Source of the DNA: Pedobacter sp. BAL39
Lineage (GTDB): Bacteria > Bacteroidota > Bacteroidia > Sphingobacteriales > Sphingobacteriaceae
Direction: 5' to 3'
Assembly: GCF_000170795.1 (NCBI RefSeq)
Contig: NZ_ABCM01000014.1
Location: forward strand, 62,001 to 126,000
DNA: 64,000 bases
Position 1 is the first letter of the stretch; every line of letters begins with the position of its first letter. The notes below the pieces were generated by a model. The model was not told the origin of the DNA, did not search any database, and worked only from the letters and a program-made list of their open reading frames with translations. The translations under genes were made by a program, and so were the position numbers. Positions 59,754 to 64,000 of the stretch are shown here, in pieces.

Positions 59754-62195
59754 ATGAAACTCCGTCAATACCTTTTTCTATTTGTTTTCCTCAGTCCCTT
59801 CCCGCTTGTTGCGCAATCATCGTTGCAGCTGAATGCCGCAGAGATCAAACAAGGCCTTGAAACCTTGAATACCAGCGGTAGCGTGCTTTACATTGCTGCG
59901 CATCCTGACGACGAGAATACCCGCCTGCTGGCCTATCTCGCGAGGGAGAAGAAGGTGAGGACAGGTTATTTGTCGCTTACCAGGGGTGATGGCGGTCAGA
60001 ACCTCATCGGTACAGAGCAGGCGGAGCTGCTCGGCCTGATCCGCACGCAGGAACTGCTTGCGGCAAGGCGCACCGATGGCGCGGAGCAGTTTTTTACCAG
60101 GGCCAACGATTTCGGCTTCTCCAAAAATCCGGAAGAAAGTTTTAAGATATGGGATAAGGCAAAGATACTCGCCGATGTGGTATGGGTAATCCGTAAGTTT
60201 CAACCCGATGTGATCATCACCCGTTTTCCTGAAGATTCAAGGGCCGGACACGGTCACCATTCCGGTTCTGCGATCCTTGCCCGTGAAGCCTTTACTGCTG
60301 CTGCAGACCCCGGGCAGTTTCCGGAGCAACTTAAATATGTGAAGCCATGGCAGGCCAGGCGCATCGTCTGGAATACCTTCAACTTTGGTGGCAACAATAC
60401 CACAGCTGAAGACCAGATCAAGCTGGATGTAGGTCTTTACAATCCCTTGCTGGGAAAAAGTTATGGCGAGATCGCCGCGGAAAGCCGCTCCAACCACAAG
60501 AGCCAGGGCTTCGGCTCTGCGCGGCAGCGCGGATCTTCCATTGAGTATTTCAGTCCCATTGCTGGCGTAGCTGCAAAAGCAGATTTGTTTGAAGGGGTAG
60601 ACTTCAGCCTGAACAAGATCCCGGGAGCTGCAGGCGTCCAGAAACTACTCAACGAAATCAATAGAGAATATGAGGTGTCCAACCCCTCAAAGTCCATTGC
60701 CAAATTATTAACATTGAGAACATTAGTGAAAGGCGTTCCTTTCAAACATGAACTGCTGGATGAGCTCATCCTGGCCGCGGCGGGAATCTGGATTGAGCGT
60801 GGAGCAGTACAGCCCGCTTATGCCCTCAATGATCCCATACAGCTTAAGCTGCAGGCCATTGCCAGGGTGGGTGCCGGTTTTTCGTTACCCATCAACATAC
60901 AGGAAGCCGGAAGCACAGAGCAGATTAAACTTGCCCCGAATCAGTTTGTAAGCATCGACAGGACGGTGAGCAGCGAAGGACTTGGACTTACGCAGCCTTA
61001 TTGGCTGGAGAAAAGACATCAATTGGGAACATTTACAGTTGATGATCCTTTGCTCATCGGCCTGCCCGAAAATGCTGCTGTAGGTGCAACTGACATCAGC
61101 ATAAAGATCGGCGACCAGACCATCGTCAGGAAATACCCTGTTGTATATAAATCGACAGACCCCGTAAGAGGTGAAGTGTATCAGCCGGTGGTGATTGCAC
61201 CTCCGGTGACCGCAACTCTGGCGGAGAAGGCTTTTGTATTCAATGGCGATGAGCCCAAGACGGTTACCGTTCAGCTGAACAGCTTTGGAAATCAGGTGTC
61301 CGGAAAATTGCAGCCGCACGTTCCTGAAGGTTGGAAAGTTACCCCTGAGGAGATTGATTTCAGCTTTAAAGACAGTGGAGACCAGCAACTGGCTGTGTTC
61401 ACGGTCAAACCGGGAACAGCATCTGGAGGCACACTGTCTGTGGATGTGATTGTAGCTGGCAAAACCTATCATCAGGGGCTAAGGGTGGTTGATTATGACC
61501 ATATCCCGGTGCAGACGCTTTTCCCTTTTGCAGAAGCAAAAGTAGAAAAAGTAGACCTGAAGTTTACAGGAAAGCGCATTGGTTATATTAACGGCGCTGG
61601 CGACCTGATCCCTGAATCTTTAAAACAGATCGGTTATGAGGTGGTCATGCTGACGCCGAAACAGGTGACGGACAACGATCTGTCTGCTTTTGACGCCATC
61701 ATTACGGGTGTTCGCTTGTACAACATCAATGAGCAAAGCAATGTGATCCAGCCCAAGCTGATGAAATATGTGGAAAACGGAGGCGTATTGCTCCTGCAGT
61801 ACAATGTCAACTCGCCTTTAAAAATCAATGACCTCGGCCCATATCCTTTCCGGCTGACCCGCGACCGGGTGACCGAGGAAGATGCGGTTGTCGATTTTCT
61901 TTCTCCTTCAGATCCGGCATTGAACTATCCGAATAAAATTACGGCAAAGGATTTCGAAGGATGGGTACAGGAACGTGGCCTTTATTTTACAACCGAGTTG
62001 GACAGCCACTATACCGCTGTATTGGGCATGCACGATCAGGGCGAGTCTCAGAAAAACGGCGCATTGATCACCACCAATTATGGGAAGGGCAGGTTTGTGT
62101 ATACTGGTCTTTCTTTCTTCAGGCAGTTGCCTGCAGGGGTACCGGGTGCCTATCGTTTATTTGTGAACCTGATCTCCAAACCTAAGGGACGCTGA
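59754..62195 (+). CDS. periplasmic PIG-L/LmbE-family deacetylase
   Basis: An 813-residue exported protein; the ATG at 59754 is preferred to the TTG two codons earlier. Signal peptide to about residue 21. The PIG-L domain (about 43-200) has AHPDDE (49-54) and HGHHSG as zinc-binding motifs; a long beta-rich C-terminal part follows (about 400-600), then an alpha/beta end domain (about 610-810, GKRIGYINGAGDLIPESLKQIGYEV ... YTGLSFFRQLPAG). PIG-L enzymes remove acetyl groups from N-acetylglucosamine-containing substrates. The export signal and tail show this is not the small cytosolic BshB type. It is translationally coupled (TGATG) to a 30-aa membrane peptide. Confidence 0.9.
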   Translation: MKLRQYLFLFVFLSPFPLVAQSSLQLNAAEIKQGLETLNTSGSVLYIAAHPDDENTRLLAYLAREKKVRTGYLSLTRGDGGQNLIGTEQAELLGLIRTQELLAARRTDGAEQFFTRANDFGFSKNPEESFKIWDKAKILADVVWVIRKFQPDVIITRFPEDSRAGHGHHSGSAILAREAFTAAADPGQFPEQLKYVKPWQARRIVWNTFNFGGNNTTAEDQIKLDVGLYNPLLGKSYGEIAAESRSNHKSQGFGSARQRGSSIEYFSPIAGVAAKADLFEGVDFSLNKIPGAAGVQKLLNEINREYEVSNPSKSIAKLLTLRTLVKGVPFKHELLDELILAAAGIWIERGAVQPAYALNDPIQLKLQAIARVGAGFSLPINIQEAGSTEQIKLAPNQFVSIDRTVSSEGLGLTQPYWLEKRHQLGTFTVDDPLLIGLPENAAVGATDISIKIGDQTIVRKYPVVYKSTDPVRGEVYQPVVIAPPVTATLAEKAFVFNGDEPKTVTVQLNSFGNQVSGKLQPHVPEGWKVTPEEIDFSFKDSGDQQLAVFTVKPGTASGGTLSVDVIVAGKTYHQGLRVVDYDHIPVQTLFPFAEAKVEKVDLKFTGKRIGYINGAGDLIPESLKQIGYEVVMLTPKQVTDNDLSAFDAIITGVRLYNINEQSNVIQPKLMKYVENGGVLLLQYNVNSPLKINDLGPYPFRLTRDRVTEEDAVVDFLSPSDPALNYPNKITAKDFEGWVQERGLYFTTELDSHYTAVLGMHDQGESQKNGALITTNYGKGRFVYTGLSFFRQLPAGVPGAYRLFVNLISKPKGR

Positions 62196-62287
62196 TGAAA
62201 GAATATCAGACATTTTATAAAGTACTGGTGGGCTGGCTGATTTTCCTGATCGTCATTTTTTATGCATTTACAAAATATTTTGAATGA
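62195..62287 (+). CDS. 30-aa membrane peptide between PIG-L and symporter genes
   Basis: A short frame that starts with ATG overlapping the PIG-L stop (TGATG) and ends TGA overlapping the next start (ATGA). Product: MKEYQTFYKVL, a hydrophobic stretch of about 17 residues (LVGWLIFLIVIFYAFTK) and YFE. Perfect end-to-end coupling on both sides plus a single-span design strongly suggest a translated small membrane protein, possibly a symporter subunit. It is not a known family to me. Confidence 0.7.
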   Translation: MKEYQTFYKVLVGWLIFLIVIFYAFTKYFE

Positions 62288-63999
62288 GTAATATCGACTG
62301 GGCAGTACTGGTGCTCACCTTGGTGGTGATTGTGGTATATGGCATCTATAAGAGCCGTGGTGCACAGAATATTCAGGGTTACCTGCTGGGGAACCAGAGT
62401 CTGCCCTGGTACCACGTATGTTTGTCGGTGATGGCCACACAAGCCAGCGCCATTACTTTTTTGTCGGCCCCCGGACTGGCCTATTCCTCGGGGATGAGCT
62501 TTGTCCAGTTTTACTTTGGCCTGCCCCTGGCGATGATCGTCCTGTGTATCACCTTTGTGCCGATCTTCCACCGGCTGAAGGTGTATACTGCCTATGAATA
62601 CCTGGAACAGCGTTTTGACCTCAACACGAGGGCGCTGACGGCCTTTTTGTTTCTCGTGCAACGTGGTTTGTCTACAGGGATCACCATCTACGCACCATCA
62701 ATTATCTTGTCGACCATACTGAACATCAATACTACTTACACCACCCTTTTTATGGGAAGCCTGGTGATCTTTTACACCGTTTATGGTGGTACAAAAGCCG
62801 TTTCCTACACACAGATGCTGCAGATGAGCATCATCTTCTGCGGCCTTTTTGCGGCGGGGATCATGGTGGTGCACCTGCTTCCGGCGGAGATCGGCTTCAC
62901 AAAAGCCATCAGCATCGCCGGGAAGATGGGGCGGACGAATGCCATAGATTTTACGTTTGACCTGAACAACCAGTATACGGTATGGTCGGGCCTGATTGGA
63001 GGTTTCTTTTTGCAGCTTTCCTACTTCGGTACAGACCAAAGCCAGGTTGGCAGGTACCTTTCCGGGGCTTCTGTCAGCCAGAGCCGCCTGGGATTACTCA
63101 TGAATGGCATGGTGAAGATCCCGATGCAGTTTCTGATCCTGCTGATCGGGGTGCTGGTGTTTACCTTTTACCAGTACAACAAACCACCTATTTTCTTTAA
63201 CAGCTTTGAGCTGAACAAACTGGAGAAAAGCAGCTATGCAGGGGAGCTGAAGGAGATTCAAGCAGATTATGACCTGGCCTTTGCGCAGAAACAGCAAACG
63301 GTAATGCAGATGAACAAGGCGCTGGACCGGGATGATCAGCAGGCAATAGGGCAGCAGCGTAAGGCACTGCAGCAGGCAGACGAAAAGGAGAAATCCATTC
63401 GTCAGCAGGCGACAGACCTGATGTTAAAAAATGATAAAAATGCCAATGTAAAAGACAACAATTATATCTTTCTGAGTTTCGTGACGAAGTATTTGCCTCA
63501 GGGCCTGATCGGATTGCTGATTGCGATCATCTTCCTCGCTTCAATGGGCTCTACAGCGAGTGCGCTGAATTCACTGGCATCGACTACTGTAATCGACATC
63601 TACAAACGGCTGATCCGAAAGAATGGAACAGACCATGAATACCTGCAGGCGTCAAGGCTAGCCACGGTATTTTGGGGCTTGGTTTGCATTGGGATGGCAC
63701 TCGTGGCCAGCCAGATCGGCAACCTGCTGGAAGCGGTAAATATCCTGGGTTCTTATATCTACGGAACGATACTTGGCGTATTCCTGGTTGCCTTTTATGT
63801 GAAACATGTCAATGGGCGGGCTGTATTCTTTGCGGCATTGCTGACGGAGGGGATCATCATCCTGATTGGACGGAACGACTGGGTAGCTTACCTTTGGCTC
63901 AATGTGATTGGTTGCGTACTGGTCGTGCTGCTGTCGGTGGTCATCCAGTTTTTTATTGGAAAGGACAAAAAAGGAAAGGCTGTAGTTAGTCAAGTATAA
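62284..63999 (+). CDS. sodium:solute symporter (SSS family) with a long helical loop
   Basis: A 571-residue symporter with 13 or so spans. The Na+/substrate features are ASAITFLSAPGLAY (54-67) and GSTASALNSL (422-431). Between spans at about 285-297 and 396-419 there is an 90-residue polar loop (about 303-393) rich in Gln, Lys and Asp with coiled-coil character, unlike classical SSS members. It follows the PIG-L gene and the 30-aa peptide with a 4-base overlap, so the three are one operon; the natural idea is uptake of the sugar or sugar-conjugate released by the deacetylase, but the substrate is not shown. The gene is complete, ending one base before the window edge. Confidence 0.93.
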   Translation: MSNIDWAVLVLTLVVIVVYGIYKSRGAQNIQGYLLGNQSLPWYHVCLSVMATQASAITFLSAPGLAYSSGMSFVQFYFGLPLAMIVLCITFVPIFHRLKVYTAYEYLEQRFDLNTRALTAFLFLVQRGLSTGITIYAPSIILSTILNINTTYTTLFMGSLVIFYTVYGGTKAVSYTQMLQMSIIFCGLFAAGIMVVHLLPAEIGFTKAISIAGKMGRTNAIDFTFDLNNQYTVWSGLIGGFFLQLSYFGTDQSQVGRYLSGASVSQSRLGLLMNGMVKIPMQFLILLIGVLVFTFYQYNKPPIFFNSFELNKLEKSSYAGELKEIQADYDLAFAQKQQTVMQMNKALDRDDQQAIGQQRKALQQADEKEKSIRQQATDLMLKNDKNANVKDNNYIFLSFVTKYLPQGLIGLLIAIIFLASMGSTASALNSLASTTVIDIYKRLIRKNGTDHEYLQASRLATVFWGLVCIGMALVASQIGNLLEAVNILGSYIYGTILGVFLVAFYVKHVNGRAVFFAALLTEGIIILIGRNDWVAYLWLNVIGCVLVVLLSVVIQFFIGKDKKGKAVVSQV

Positions 64000-64000
64000 A

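Noticed and set aside
59754-62195. Assignment of the PIG-L protein as bacillithiol deacetylase BshB
   Set aside because: BshB is small and cytosolic; this protein is 813 residues, exported and multidomain. A bacillithiol link would need BshA/BshC nearby, which are not in the window.

Overview
The window reads as chromosomal DNA of a member of the Bacteroidota, most likely a Sphingobacteriaceae species close to Pedobacter. The grounds are a SusC/SusD pair, two ECF-sigma/FecR signalling sets, several TlpA thioredoxins with DUF4369-like N-termini, LytS/LytTR signalling proteins, TAnnTTTG-type promoter boxes and few Shine-Dalgarno sequences. No insertion sequence, prophage, CRISPR array or rRNA was seen. 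There is one tRNA gene, tRNA-Arg(CCG).

Layout. 1-366 is the end of a TlpA-like protein. 504-3958 is a compact three-gene unit: a papain-like (AvrRpt2/C70-like) cysteine protease, an unrecognised 178-aa protein and a 777-aa secreted protein with a coiled coil and a barrel-like tail. 4010-8347 holds the tRNA, small secreted, membrane and NTF2-like proteins, a 47-aa membrane ORF and a TlpA reductase. 8463-10652 is a TPR histidine kinase. 10924-12966 encodes three small exported proteins. 13053-16363 has housekeeping genes (ychF) and small conserved proteins. 16633-24569 is a complete heavy-metal RND efflux operon with its two-component system. 24789-27218 has a J-KTSC protein, a GHL10 glycosidase and a DUF7336-like protein.

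27332-40119 (minus strand) is a nutrient-uptake locus read in the order ECF sigma, FecR, SusC, SusD, DUF4843, PKD-like lipoprotein, TlpA and a DsbD-alpha chimera. Opposite it, 40252-49444 (plus strand) is a second exporter/receptor operon: FecR, STN-TonB receptor, DUF4876-type lipoprotein, DUF6850-type barrel, and a clan-CD-protease-like domain fused to HEAT-like repeats. A second ECF sigma gene follows behind a strong terminator (49618). It is the natural candidate partner for the FecR that has no sigma gene of its own beside it.

50180-56011 has a DUF4142 protein, an Lrp regulator divergent from a cysteine-synthase-family gene, a split DsbD pair, and a LytTR regulator with an Hpt protein. 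56221-63999 has a degenerate M16 peptidase, an AlkB-like dioxygenase, TetR, DoxX, a LEA14-like lipoprotein, and a translationally coupled trio: PIG-L deacetylase, 30-aa membrane peptide and sodium:solute symporter.

The most interesting items are the secreted clan-CD/HEAT protein and its operon, the papain-like protease triad, the two unannotated micro-membrane proteins, and a recurring pattern of locus-specific short tandem repeats in gene spacers. All functions are inferred from sequence reading only; no database search was possible.
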